Source: JACVRW01 sp963728155 (GTDB taxonomy: Bacteria; Actinomycetota; Thermoleophilia; Solirubrobacterales; Thermoleophilaceae). From it: 64,000 nt of DNA. The notes beneath the pieces were generated by a model. It did no database searches and was not told the DNA's origin. It saw only the letters and a program-made list of their open reading frames with translations. This document shows positions 7,942 through 16,629 of the stretch, piece by piece (the first letter of the stretch is position 1; every line of letters begins with the position of its first letter). Where the stretch lies: assembly GCA_963728155.1 (NCBI GenBank), contig CAVSJF010000006.1:620001-684000 (forward strand), read 5' to 3'. The position numbers were made by a program, and so were the translations under genes.

Positions 7942-9114
7942 ATGGCGGTTGCCGAGACAACACCGGTCCACGACAGCGAGGGACGGGACAGCAGCGAGGA
8001 GAAGCGGGTAAGCCCGCTCGAGCTGTTCTTCGACCTGGTCTTCGTCTTCGCCCTCACCCAGGTGACGGCGCTCATGGCCGACAACCCGACCTGGACCGGG
8101 CTCGGGGAGGGCATGCTCGTGCTGGCGATGCTGTGGTGGGCGTGGGGGGCCTACGCCTGGCTCACCACCTACATCGCCGCCGACGAGGGGGTGGAGCGAC
8201 TCCTCATGTTCGCCGTGATGGGCGCGTTCCTCATCGCCGCGCTCGCGGCGCCACACGCGTTCTCGAACGACGCGCTGGTCTTCGCACTGGCCTACGCCGG
8301 CGTGCGCTGGCTGCACATCTTCATCTTCGCCGAGGCCAACGACGACGTGGACGCGGGCATGGCCATCCGGCGGCTCGCCCGCACGGCGATACCCGGGCCG
8401 GCGCTGTTGATCGTGGCCGCGTTCCTCGACCCTCCCTTCCAGGCTCTCGTATGGATCCTGGCGCTGACCATCGACTTCTTGGGGCCGTACGTCTTCGGCG
8501 TGCGCGGCTTTCGCATCTCGGCTGGGCACTTCGCCGAGCGCTTCTCCCTCATCATCATCATCGCCCTGGGCGAGTCGATCGTCGCCATCGGCGCGGGAAT
8601 CGAGGGGGATATCGACGCGGGGGTCATCGCGGCCGCCGTGCTCGGTTTGGTGATCGCCTGCGCTCAGTGGTGGGCCTACTTCGACGTGGTGGCGGTGGCG
8701 GCCGAGCGGCGCTTTCGGCGGGCCGAGGGCCACGAGCTGGTCCTTCTCGCCCGCGACTCCTACAGCTACATACACCTGCCGATGATCGCCGGCATCGTGC
8801 TGATCGCCCTGGCGATCAAGAAGACCGTCGGCGACGTGGATGAGCCGCTCAAGATCGTGCCGGCGGTCGCGCTGTTCGGCGGAATGGCGCTCTACTACGG
8901 GGGCCACATCGCGTTTCGGCTCCGCAACATGGGCTCGCTGAATCGCCAGCGGCTGGCGGCAGCAATCCTGTGCCTGGCACTGATCCCGCTCGCCACGGAG
9001 GTCGACGCGCTCATCGCGCTGGCCATTGCCGCGGCGATCAGCGCCGCCCTGGTGGCCTACGAAGCGCTCCACTTCGCCGACGCGCGCCGGCGGATGCGCG
9101 CCGCGGCCCACTAG
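7942..9114 (+). CDS. LtrA family membrane protein (low temperature requirement protein A)
   Basis: A polytopic inner-membrane protein of the LtrA family, whose biochemical role is not established. The diagnostic N-terminal motif is seen shortly after the start (SPLELFFDLVFVFALTQVT), followed by about eleven to twelve hydrophobic segments to the C-terminus, and the mid-protein ALGESIVAIG characteristic of the family. Length (about 390 residues) is typical. I prefer the ATG at 7942 over the in-frame GTG at 7936; they differ by two residues. Its stop lies at the left edge of the long palindrome at 9113-9273, which may act as its terminator. Confidence 0.9.
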   Translation: MAVAETTPVHDSEGRDSSEEKRVSPLELFFDLVFVFALTQVTALMADNPTWTGLGEGMLVLAMLWWAWGAYAWLTTYIAADEGVERLLMFAVMGAFLIAALAAPHAFSNDALVFALAYAGVRWLHIFIFAEANDDVDAGMAIRRLARTAIPGPALLIVAAFLDPPFQALVWILALTIDFLGPYVFGVRGFRISAGHFAERFSLIIIIALGESIVAIGAGIEGDIDAGVIAAAVLGLVIACAQWWAYFDVVAVAAERRFRRAEGHELVLLARDSYSYIHLPMIAGIVLIALAIKKTVGDVDEPLKIVPAVALFGGMALYYGGHIAFRLRNMGSLNRQRLAAAILCLALIPLATEVDALIALAIAAAISAALVAYEALHFADARRRMRAAAH

Positions 9115-9273
9115 TGCCGTGAGTCGGAAGTTCGTGGTCAGTTATCGGGATGGCTGTGTGTGGCTGGCGCTTGATGGCGACGGAGCCGTGCCTGTGGCAC
9201 GGCGAGGAGCCGGCGAGCGCCAGGCGCGCACAGACGCCCGAGAACTGCCACCGAACTGACGACTCACGGCACT
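9113..9273. repeat. 161-bp imperfect palindrome (long hairpin)
   Basis: The two arms are inverted copies for about 80 bases each. The outermost 13 bases match exactly (AGTGCCGTGAGTC at 9113-9125 and its complement at 9261-9273). The centre is a perfect 7-bp stem, CCGTGCC/GGCACGG, around a 3-base loop at 9193-9195. In between, roughly three quarters of positions pair. It fills most of the gap between the LtrA stop and the DUF47 start. No T-run follows, so it is not a classical terminator; it could be a MITE/REP-like element, a structured RNA or a large attenuator-like hairpin. Confidence 0.75.
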
Positions 9274-9321
9274 GGCGCCGCTTCTTCACCGTTTCGTCAC
9301 CGGAGCAGGGCTTTTCCCGCC

Positions 9322-9327
9322 TAGCGT
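9322..9327 (+). promoter_or_regulatory. -10-like hexamer (TAGCGT), probable leaderless start
   Basis: TAGCGT ends seven bases before the ATG at 9335 of the DUF47 gene. The same hexamer at almost the same distance precedes the beta-helix gene at 21371. Confidence 0.4.
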
Positions 9328-9334
9328 TGCGTAT

Positions 9335-10024
9335 ATGGCCGGTTCCTATCCCGTCCGATCCCGTCCCATCCAGCTGGCCGGCCGCGGCGCCGTGGAGCGT
9401 CTCGCCAAGCTCACCGGCCGCAAGCCCGACTACGGAGAGCTGTACGGCCTGCTCGGACAAGCCGGGCGCAACGTGGAGCTGGCCACCGCGATGCTGCGCG
9501 AGCTGATGCGCGTATGGCCCGACGGCGCGGAGAAGCGCCTGGAGCTGGTGGACCTCGAGCACGACAACGACAGCGTCACCCACGACGTGATCCATCACCT
9601 CTATTCGCGCCTCGCGGTTCCGTTCGAGCGCAGCGACGTGCTCGCGCTGGCGTCGGGGCTCGACGACGTGGTCGACTACGCCGAGGAGGCGGCCGACTTC
9701 CTCGGGCTCTATCGCGTGGAAGCGCCGATGGACCAGGCGATCGAGCTCGCCGACACCCTCTGCTCGGCCGGGCGCGAGGTGGGCGCCGCCATGAGCTCGC
9801 TGGAGGACCCGCAGGCGGCCACGCCGCACCTGCGCGAGATCAAGCGCCTGGAGAACGAGGGCGACCGCCTACTGCGCGAGGGGCTGTCCGCCCTCTTCGA
9901 GGGTGGCGTCGACCCCATGGCCGTGATCCGCTGGAAGGACATCTTCGAGCGGGTCGAGGACGGCATCGACGCCTGCGACCGCGTGGCCCATGTTCTGCGC
10001 GGCATTGCCGTCAAGCGCGCCTGA
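9335..10024 (+). CDS. DUF47/PhoU-like phosphate transport regulator
   Basis: A 229-residue all-helical protein of the DUF47 (PhoU-related, TIGR00153) family, thought to regulate Pit-type phosphate transporters. It shows the repeated metal-binding type acidic motifs of the family (LVDLEHDNDSVTHDVIHHLY near residue 70 and IKRLENEGDRLLREGL near residue 160), plus SGLDDVVDYAEEAADFL and WKDIFERVEDGIDACDRVAHVL. Members are usually encoded beside a Pit permease. Here neither neighbour is one: the gene sits between a palindrome and a convergent tRNA gene, so its partner transporter must be elsewhere. The N-terminal 20 residues are basic and uncharacteristic. The product is cytoplasmic. Confidence 0.85.
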   Translation: MAGSYPVRSRPIQLAGRGAVERLAKLTGRKPDYGELYGLLGQAGRNVELATAMLRELMRVWPDGAEKRLELVDLEHDNDSVTHDVIHHLYSRLAVPFERSDVLALASGLDDVVDYAEEAADFLGLYRVEAPMDQAIELADTLCSAGREVGAAMSSLEDPQAATPHLREIKRLENEGDRLLREGLSALFEGGVDPMAVIRWKDIFERVEDGIDACDRVAHVLRGIAVKRA

Positions 10025-10045
10025 CCGCGGATCACCCGGAGCGAG

Positions 10046-10118
10046 TGGAGCTGAGGGGGCTCGAACCCCTGACCTTCGCGCTGCCAGCGCGACGCTCTTC
10101 CAGCTGAGCTACAGCCCC
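10046..10118 (-). tRNA. tRNA-Ala (anticodon GGC)
   Basis: The minus strand reads GGGGCTGTAGCTCAGCTGGA at the 5' end and folds into a full cloverleaf. The acceptor stem GGGGCTG/CAGCTCC includes the G3:U70 wobble that identifies alanine tRNAs. The D stem is GCTC/GAGC, the anticodon stem TCGCG/CGCGA encloses loop CTGGCAG (anticodon GGC), and the T arm is AGGGG-TTCGAAC-CCCCT. The discriminator is A and CCA is not encoded. It follows rsfS on the same strand. Confidence 0.95.
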
Positions 10119-10155
10119 TTTGGAACTCGAAACCAGATTAACGCAGCCGGACCGC

Positions 10156-10518
10156 TCAGCCGACGGACCGCGCCGGCGCCTCGCCCCACAGCTGCTCCAG
10201 GCGGTAGTACTCGCGGGCGTCCGGCGTGAAGATGTGGACGATCACGTCGAGGTAGTCGAGCAGGATCCAGCGGGCCTCGCGCTCGCCCTCGGTGCGACGC
10301 GGCAGCAGGCGGTCGGCGGTGCCCTTGAGCTCCTCGTGGATCGCGTCGCGGATGGCCTTGGTCTGGCGCTCGGTGTTGCCCGAGCAGATCACGAAGAAGT
10401 CCGTGTAGGAGACGATCTCGCGCAGGTCGATGACGCGGATGTCAATGGCCTTGCGGTCGGAGGCGATCTCGGCGATCTGCTCGACCAGCGCAGCGGAGTC
10501 GGTCGTCTGCGCGCTCAT
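10156..10518 (-). CDS. rsfS: Ribosomal silencing factor RsfS
   Basis: RsfS binds ribosomal protein L14 and blocks subunit joining when nutrients are limited. The 120-residue protein is family length and carries the core motifs KAIDIRVIDLREIVSYTDFF (about residues 23-42), VICSGNTERQ, and ARWILLDYLDVIVHIFTPDAREYY, which leads to LEQLWGEAP at the end. The ATG at 10518 overlaps the nadD stop by four bases, giving the standard nadD-rsfS pair with coupled translation. tRNA-Ala lies just downstream. Confidence 0.95.
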   Translation of the reverse strand: MSAQTTDSAALVEQIAEIASDRKAIDIRVIDLREIVSYTDFFVICSGNTERQTKAIRDAIHEELKGTADRLLPRRTEGEREARWILLDYLDVIVHIFTPDAREYYRLEQLWGEAPARSVG

Positions 10519-11138
10519 GCCGGCGCCGCCGTGGATGCGGCTGCCGCCCCATACAGATCGTTCGAAGCGATGTGGCCCGCCACCTCGTCGGGCACCAGAT
10601 AGCGGATCGGCTGCCCGGCGCCGAGGCGGCGGCGCAGCGAAGTCGACGACACCTGCATGATCGGCATGTCCAGGTAGCGGATCCGCTCCGCGCCCTTGAG
10701 CCGCCCGACCTTGATGCCCACCGCGTTGCGCGACCAGTTCGTGCGCTCGGCAACCGCCACCTGGGCCAGCTCGAGCACCTGCTCGGGCTCGTGCCATTCG
10801 GGGAGCGCCGCCGCCTGATCGCCGCCGAGGATGAGGAACAGCTCGTCGTCCGGCGCCGCGGCTCCCAGTTCGCGCAGGGTGTCCACGGTGTACGACGGAC
10901 CGTCGCGGTCGATCTCGATCCGCGAGGTGGCGAAGCGTGGGTCGCCGGCGATCGCCAGCTCGACCATCTCGAGCCTCGCCTCGGGACCGGGATCGGCCTC
11001 GAGCTCGCGGTGCGGCGCCTCCCCCACGGGCACGAACAGCACCCGCTCGAGCTCGAGCTGCACCAGCGCCTCCTGCGCGCACACCAGATGGCCGATGTGC
11101 GGCGGGTTGAACGCGCCTCCGAGGATTCCTACACGCAA
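10515..11138 (-). CDS. nadD: Nicotinate-nucleotide adenylyltransferase
   Basis: Converts nicotinate mononucleotide and ATP to nicotinate adenine dinucleotide in NAD synthesis. The 207-residue product has the nucleotidyltransferase motif GGAFNPPHIGH at residues 7-17, FVPVGEAPHR, the EIDRDGPSYTVDTLREL segment that contacts the substrate, LILGGDQAAALPEWHEP, and the C-terminal ISSTxLR-type motif here as VSSTSLRRRLGAGQPIRYLVP. The only reasonable start is TTG at 11138, six bases after the proA stop. A short Ala-rich tail follows the core. It is part of the proB-proA-nadD-rsfS run. Confidence 0.95.
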   Translation of the reverse strand: MRVGILGGAFNPPHIGHLVCAQEALVQLELERVLFVPVGEAPHRELEADPGPEARLEMVELAIAGDPRFATSRIEIDRDGPSYTVDTLRELGAAAPDDELFLILGGDQAAALPEWHEPEQVLELAQVAVAERTNWSRNAVGIKVGRLKGAERIRYLDMPIMQVSSTSLRRRLGAGQPIRYLVPDEVAGHIASNDLYGAAAASTAAPA

Positions 11139-11144
11139 GGGCGA

Positions 11145-12415
11145 CTACTCGCGGACCTGGCCGGATCCTTCGATCACGAACTTGTAGGTGGTGAGCTCGC
11201 GCAGTGCGATCGGCCCGCGCGCGTGCAGCTTCTGCGTGGAGTTGCCGATCTCGGCCCCCATGCCGAACACGGCGCCGTCGGTGAAGCGCGTCGACGCGTT
11301 CACGTACACGCAGGCGGCGTCGACGCCGTCGGTGAACTCGCGCGCGGACTCGGTGGATCCGGTGACGATCGCCTCCGAGTGCCCCGAGCCGTAGCGGTTC
11401 ACGTGATCGATGGCCTCCTCGGCGGTGTCCACCACCTTCACGGCCAGGATGAGCGCGTGGTACTCGGTCTCCCAGTCCTCCTCCGTGGCGTCGGCCAGCG
11501 ATTCGGCGAGCGGGCCGGCCACCGAGCGCGTGCGCCCGTCCACCCGCAGCTCCACTCCCTTCTCACGCAGCTCGCTCAGAACGCGGGGCACGAACTCCCC
11601 GGCCACGTCGGCGTGCACGAGCAGCGTCTCGGCGGCGTTGCACACCGAGGGTCGCTGGACCTTGGCGTTGACGGCGATCGCGGTGGCGTCGTCGAGGTCC
11701 GCGGTCGCGTCGACGAACACGTGGCAGTTGCCCGCCGCGGCGTACATCACCGGCACGGTGGCGTGCTCCTTGAGAGCCGCCTTCAGCCCCTCGCCTCCGC
11801 GCGGGATGATCAGGTCGACCACGCCGTCCTGGGTGGCGATCTGGCGCAGCTCGTCGCGGTCACCGCCGGAGACGATCGAGATCGCCCCGTCGGGTACGCC
11901 GGCATCGGCGACCGCCTGCGAGGCCACGGGGCCAGCACGGCGTTCGAGTGGGCGGCCGTCGAGGAGCCGCGCAGCACGATCGCGTTGCCCGACTTCAGGC
12001 ACAGCGCCGAGCAGTCGATGGTCACGTTGGGACGCGCCTCGTAGACCACCGCCACCACCCCGAGCGGCACCCGTACGCGGCGGATGTCGAGCCCGTTGGG
12101 CAGGCGCCATCCCTCGATCGTCTCACCGACCGGGTCGGGCAGCGCGGCGATGGAACGGACGTCGCCGGCGATGCTCGCCAGGCGGCCGGCGTTCAGCTCG
12201 AGCCGGTCGAGAAGGCCCGAGTCCAGTCCCGCCTCGGTGCCGGCCTCCATGTCGCGGGCGTTGGCATCGAGAATCTCCGCCGTGCGGCCCTCCAGGGCGT
12301 CGGCCATGGCGAGCAGCGCTGCGTTCTTGGTGTCGGTGTCGAGGCGCGCGAGCCCGCGCGCGGCGCGGCGCGCGTCGGCGCAGACCTCGGCTACGGACTG
12401 GGTGGTGGTGGCCAC
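11145..12415 (-). CDS. proA: Glutamate-5-semialdehyde dehydrogenase (one frameshift)
   Basis: Reduces glutamyl-5-phosphate to glutamate semialdehyde, the second step of proline synthesis. The N-terminal part (about 160 residues, GTG start at 12415) contains VPLGVVAVVYEARPNVTIDC and NAIVLRGSSTAAHSN. The C-terminal part in another frame carries the active-site region VQRPSVCNAAETLLVH with its Cys, and ends ELTTYKFVIEGSGQVRE. The frame changes near 11928-11935 in a GGGG/CCCC run. Restoring one base gives about 423 residues, the normal ProA length, so I read this as a sequence error rather than a pseudogene. The MATE transporter gene separates it from proB. Confidence 0.9.
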
Positions 12416-12432
12416 GAGGGCAAGGGTATCGG

Positions 12433-13809
12433 TCAAGTCCCGCCCGCTCCGACGATCGCCCAGCGGCGCCCCCGAAAGCGCCAGCCGCAGGTGGCCAGGC
12501 GCACCAGGATCAGCCCCACGAGCCCGGCCCAGACGCCGACGATGCCCAGGCCGAGCGCGAGCGAGCCGAGTGCGACCGGCACGAACACCCCGAGCGAGGC
12601 GAACAGCATCCCCCACATGAGAAAGCGCGTGTCGCCGGCGCCGATCAGGATTCCGTCCAGAGCGAACACCGCGCCGTTGACGGGTTGCATGAGCGCGAAG
12701 AGCGGCCAGATCTCCTGCGCTCGCTCGATCACCTGCGGGTCGCTGGTGAAGGCGCGCGGCAGCACGTCGATCAGGGCCAGCATCACGAGGCCGAACACTG
12801 CTCCGGCGGCCACCGCCCATTCGATCATCCTCCGGGCCGCGAGGTAGGCCCCCTCGGAGTCCCCGGCGCCCAGCGAACGCCCGACGATCACCTGCCCCGC
12901 GATCGCGATCGCGTCGAGCACGAGCGCCAGGAACACGAACAGCTGGAACGCGATCTGATGGGCCCCGAGCGAGGCCTCCCCCACCCGCGCCAGCACGGCG
13001 CCCGCCACCAGGAACGACGCGTAGAGCGCCGCCGTGCGCACGAAGATCTCTCCGCCGATACGCGCGAGCGGCCGCATGCTCTCGAGCGAGGGCCGGCGGG
13101 AGTCGGCGGGCGCGGCGAGCAGCGCCCGCACGAACGCCGCGCCCATGCCCGCCTGGGCGAGCACCGTGGCCCAGGCCGACCCGGCGAGGCCCCAGCCGAA
13201 CCCGTAGATGAAGAGCAGGTTGAGCAGCACGTTGACCGTATTGGCCACCACCACGATCACCAGCGGCGAGCGCAGGTCGGACACGCCGCGCAGGTAGCCC
13301 TGGCCGGCCAGCGCGATCAACGCGAAGGGCAGGCCGAGCGAACCGATCCGCAGATAGAGAACGGCCAGGTCGGCGGTCCGGCCCTCGGCGCCCATGACGT
13401 CGACGAGCGGCACAGCCGACGCTACGAGCACGATGGCCAGCCCCAGCCCGATCGAGCTCGACAGCCACAGAGCCTGCGCGGCTATCCGCCCCGCCGCCCG
13501 CTCCTCGCCCGCGCCCTGCATGCGCGCCACCTGGGCCGTGGTGCCGTAGGTGAGGAAGTTGAACAGCGTGAACGCGCCCACGATGAGCGTGCCGGCGATG
13601 GCGAGCGCGGCCAGCTCCTCGGTGCCCAGGTGGCCCACCATCGCCGTGTCGGCCAGCAGGTAGAGCGGCTCGGCGGCGAGCGCGCCGAGGGCGGGCAGGG
13701 CAAGGGTGAAGATCTCGCGGTCGTGCGGCGAGCGCAGGCGCGAGAGAGCCCGGCGCCACCGGCCAGGTGCAGCGGGGGGGCGGGGGCGCGAGCCCCCGGA
13801 TGGGTTCAC
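12433..13809 (-). CDS. MATE family efflux transporter
   Basis: A 458-residue polytopic membrane protein of the MATE family (DinF-like branch), which exports cationic compounds in exchange for Na+ or H+. Twelve hydrophobic segments are recognisable in two similar halves. Typical features are AEPLYLLADTAMVGHLGT near residue 45, TAQVARMQGAG in the first half, and QIAFQLFVFLALVLDAIAIAGQ in the second. The start is GTG at 13809, directly abutting the proB stop. Its place between proB and proA is an insertion into the usual proBA operon; it presumably shares that transcript. The substrate is unknown. Confidence 0.9.
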   Translation of the reverse strand: MNPSGGSRPRPPAAPGRWRRALSRLRSPHDREIFTLALPALGALAAEPLYLLADTAMVGHLGTEELAALAIAGTLIVGAFTLFNFLTYGTTAQVARMQGAGEERAAGRIAAQALWLSSSIGLGLAIVLVASAVPLVDVMGAEGRTADLAVLYLRIGSLGLPFALIALAGQGYLRGVSDLRSPLVIVVVANTVNVLLNLLFIYGFGWGLAGSAWATVLAQAGMGAAFVRALLAAPADSRRPSLESMRPLARIGGEIFVRTAALYASFLVAGAVLARVGEASLGAHQIAFQLFVFLALVLDAIAIAGQVIVGRSLGAGDSEGAYLAARRMIEWAVAAGAVFGLVMLALIDVLPRAFTSDPQVIERAQEIWPLFALMQPVNGAVFALDGILIGAGDTRFLMWGMLFASLGVFVPVALGSLALGLGIVGVWAGLVGLILVRLATCGWRFRGRRWAIVGAGGT

Positions 13810-14901
13810 CTAATCGAGGACGAAGTAGTCACGGTGCACGGCCTCCTCGGTCGCCCGCGGCATCAGCTCGCGCACCGCGTCGGTCTTGAGGCCCTTGATG
13901 CGCCGCAGCTCTCCCGACGAATAGCCGACGATGCCCTTGCCCACGGTGCGCCCGTTGCAGGTGACCTCGACGGCGTCGCCCGCGTCGAACTCTCCCTCGA
14001 CTCCCACCACCCCCACGGGCAGCAGGCTGGTTCCGCGCTCGCGCAGGGCGCGCTCGGCCCCCTCGTCGACCACCAGCCGGCCGTGGGTGGGCTTCGCGTA
14101 CTTGAGCCAGAGCTTGAAGCTCGACACCCGCCCCTCCTGAGGGTGAAAGCGCGTGCCGGTGTGCCCGCCCGACAGCGCGGCGGCCACGGCCGCGCGGTCG
14201 GTGCCGCCCGTGATCACCACCGGGATCCCCGCGGCGGTGGCCATATCCGCCGCCACCACCTTGGACCGCATGCCACCCGACCCGAGTGGCGAGGTGGAGA
14301 GCCCGATGTCGTAGCGCTCGAGCTGCTCGAGCTCCCGGACCTCGGTTATCAGCTCGGCCGAGGGGTCGCTGCTCGGGTCGCTGGTGTAGAGCCCGCCGGT
14401 GTCGGTGAGCAGGACCAGCCCGTCCGCGCCCAGCAGGATCGCCACCTGGGCGGCCAGGAAGTCGTTGTCGCCGAAGGAGATCTCGTCGGTGGTGGTGGTG
14501 TCGTTCTCGTTGATCACCGGCACCACGTGCCAGTCGAGCAGCCTGCGCAGCGTGTGTCGCGCGTTCAGGTAGTGGGTGCGCGCCGACATGTCGAAGAACG
14601 TGAGCAGCACCTGGGCCGACCTCACTCCGCGCTCCTGCAGCAGCTCGTCGTAGCTGCGATAGAGCTTGCCCTGACCAACGGCCGAGGCGGCCTGGAGATC
14701 CTCCATCGAGCGCGGGCGCATCGGCAGCTCCATCAGGCGCATCCCCCGGGCGATGGCCCCGGAGGTGACCACCACGGTCTCGTTGCCAGAGGCGTGGCGC
14801 GCGGCCACCTGGTCGCAGAGAGCGCCGAGCACGTCCGCGCGCACCTCGCCGCGGCTGTCGGCCACGATGCTCGAGCCGAGCTTGACCACCAGAGTGCTCA
14901 T
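13810..14901 (-). CDS. proB: Glutamate 5-kinase with PUA domain
   Basis: Phosphorylates glutamate in the first, feedback-controlled step of proline synthesis. The 363-residue protein has the amino-acid kinase domain (VVKLGSSIV at residues 5-13, VTSGAIARG, INENDTTTTDEISFGDND, LLTDTGGLYTSDPS, GSGGMRSKV) followed by a C-terminal PUA domain (KPTHGRLVVDEGAERALRER onward) as in the longer bacterial enzymes. ATG at 14901 overlaps the stop of the upstream lipoprotein gene by four bases. It runs directly into the MATE gene. Confidence 0.96.
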   Translation of the reverse strand: MSTLVVKLGSSIVADSRGEVRADVLGALCDQVAARHASGNETVVVTSGAIARGMRLMELPMRPRSMEDLQAASAVGQGKLYRSYDELLQERGVRSAQVLLTFFDMSARTHYLNARHTLRRLLDWHVVPVINENDTTTTDEISFGDNDFLAAQVAILLGADGLVLLTDTGGLYTSDPSSDPSAELITEVRELEQLERYDIGLSTSPLGSGGMRSKVVAADMATAAGIPVVITGGTDRAAVAAALSGGHTGTRFHPQEGRVSSFKLWLKYAKPTHGRLVVDEGAERALRERGTSLLPVGVVGVEGEFDAGDAVEVTCNGRTVGKGIVGYSSGELRRIKGLKTDAVRELMPRATEEAVHRDYFVLD

Positions 14902-15299
14902 TCGCCCCCCGATCCAGACGAGAGCTTCCAGGCCCCGTCTTCCTTCGTCAGCCGGAACACGCGGGGCGCCTGCACCCCGTCGATGTCGAGCTGCGTGCGC
15001 ACGGTGGCGCGCTCCCCCTGCACCACCGTCCTCCCCACGGCGATCAGGTCGAGCTCGAGCCCCGTGGTCAGCTCGAGCTGGCGCTCGCAGATCTGGTCCA
15101 CGCGGTCGCCGGTCGCTCCGGTGGCCTGCTCCTTGTACTCCTGGGTCACGAGATCGCCGCAGAGCCGTTCGCCGTCGCGGCGGTTGGTGGCCTCCACGAA
15201 GTCGCGCACGGTCTGCTGGGCGTCGGCCTCGTCGTCGCTCCCGCCGCATGCGGTCAACACCACGACGAGCGCACCGAGCGCTGAAGAGATCCGGAGCAC
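14898..15299 (-). CDS. Small lipoprotein with NTF2/DUF4878-like domain
   Basis: A 133-residue predicted lipoprotein. The N-terminus is a hydrophobic signal ending in a lipobox, LTACGG, with the modified Cys at about residue 18. The rest contains a short helix (TVRDFVEATNRRDGERLCGDL), a Cys pair, and alternating strands ending RVFRLTKEDGAWKLSSGSGG, the pattern of small NTF2-like/DUF4878 export proteins. The start is GTG at 15299. It lies between obgE and proB, and its stop overlaps the proB start. The function is unknown; the location would be the outer face of the membrane. Confidence 0.75.
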   Translation of the reverse strand: MLRISSALGALVVVLTACGGSDDEADAQQTVRDFVEATNRRDGERLCGDLVTQEYKEQATGATGDRVDQICERQLELTTGLELDLIAVGRTVVQGERATVRTQLDIDGVQAPRVFRLTKEDGAWKLSSGSGGE

Positions 15300-15326
15300 G
15301 CCGACCTTTTATCGGATCCGCGCGCA

Positions 15327-15341
15327 CCCGGCAAAGCCGGG
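15327..15341 (-). terminator. Hairpin after obgE
   Basis: CCCGGC-AAA-GCCGGG, a 6-bp GC stem with a 3-base loop, lies just past the obgE stop and before the lipoprotein start. No T-run follows, so it may only slow or partly terminate transcription. Confidence 0.4.
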
Positions 15342-15351
15342 CGCTTGCGGC

Positions 15352-16627
15352 CTAGGGGTCGAGCTCGAACACGATCCCGGCGATCTCCACGTCGTCGCCG
15401 GGTTCGAAGCCGGCGGCGTCCAGCGCCTTGATCACCCCGAGCGCGCGAAGGCGCTCCTCCACGTAGCGCAGCGCCTGGTCGTTGTCGACGTCGTGGCGAG
15501 CGATCAGGCGCTCGATCCCGCCACCCTCAACGCGAAAGGCGCCGGGAGCCGTCCTCTGCACTCGGTAGCCGTCGTCCTCGCCCGGCCGGTAGACGCGGTG
15601 TGTGGCGGGACCCTCGCCCGCCGGTGCCGGCGCCTCCTCGTCGGGAACGTGCTCGAAGATCGCGTCGCGCAGGGCCTCGACTCCGTCGCCGGTGGCCGCC
15701 GAGGTGGAGTGGACGGGAACGCCGAGGCGGTCGCTCCACCATCCGACCGCGTCCTCCACGGTCTCGGCGGGCACGAGATCCGCCTTGGAGAGACAGAGGA
15801 TGCGCGGCAGGGCGGCGAGGCCGTGCCCGTGCTCGGTCAGCTCGGCCTCGACCGTCGCGTGATTGGCGACGGGGTCCGAGCCGTCGAGCGGCGCGAGGTC
15901 CAGCACGTGCACGAGCAGGCGGCAGCGCTCCACATGTGCGAGAAACTCGTGGCCGAGCCCGGCGCCGGTGCTCGCCCCCTCGATCAGCCCGGGGATGTCG
16001 GCCAGCACGAGCTGGCGATCATCGCGCTCGAGGGTGCCGAGCACGGGCTCGAGCGTGGTGAACGGGTAGTTGGCGACCTTGGGCTGGGCGCGCGTCATAC
16101 GCGCGAGCAGCGACGACTTGCCCGCGTTCGGCAGCCCGACCAAGCCCGGCGTCGGCGAGCAGCCGGAGCTGCAGCTCGAGCCACCGTTCCTCGCCGGGGA
16201 CGCCCTTCTCGGCGAAGCGCGGCGCCTGGCGGGTGGCGTTGGCGAAACGCTTGTTGCCGCGCCCGCCGCTTCCTCCGCGCGCCACCACCGCCCGCTGTCC
16301 GGCCTCGGTGAGGTCCCAGCGGTCGCCCACCTCGGGATCGGTGACCACGGTGCCCCGGGCCACGCGCACCTCGAGCGCCTCGGGCGAGGCGCCGTGCTTG
16401 TTGGCCCCCTGCCCGTGGCCGCCGCGCGCGCCGGCGAAGTGCGAGCCGCGCCGGAAGGCGGACAGGTCGCGCAGCGAGGGATCGCAGACGACGACCACGT
16501 CACCGCCGCGGCCGCCGTCGCCGCCGTCGGGACCGCCCTTGGGCACGTGCGCCTCGCGGCGAAAGGACACGACCCCGTTGCCCCCGCCGCCGGCGCGCAC
16601 GTGGATCTTCGCGCGATCGTGGAACAC
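15352..16627 (-). CDS. obgE: Obg family GTPase (one frameshift)
   Basis: A ribosome-associated GTPase for 50S maturation and stress control. The N-terminal Obg fold is glycine-rich (HVRAGGGGNGVVSFRREAHV, then DGGRGGDVVV). The G domain has G1 GLPNAGKSSLL, G3 DIPGLIEGA and G4 LSKADL. The C-terminal OCT domain contains FRVEGGGIERLI and ends EIAGIVFELDP. The frame changes near 16139-16144, exactly between LADAGL and VGLPNAGKS, where one extra base is present. Removing it gives about 424 residues. Because Obg is essential, this is almost surely a sequence error. The start is GTG at 16627. Confidence 0.92.
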
Positions 16628-16629
16628 GA

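Noticed and set aside
10046..10155. Further tRNA genes near tRNA-Ala
   Set aside because: No other cloverleaf or T-arm (TTCGAAC-type) pattern could be found in the flanking sequence.
11410..16311. A 1633-residue open frame on the plus strand
   Set aside because: It is antisense to proA, the MATE gene, proB, the lipoprotein gene and obgE, all of which have clear families. Its composition (Arg/Ala/His/Gly-rich) is that of a GC-rich shadow frame.
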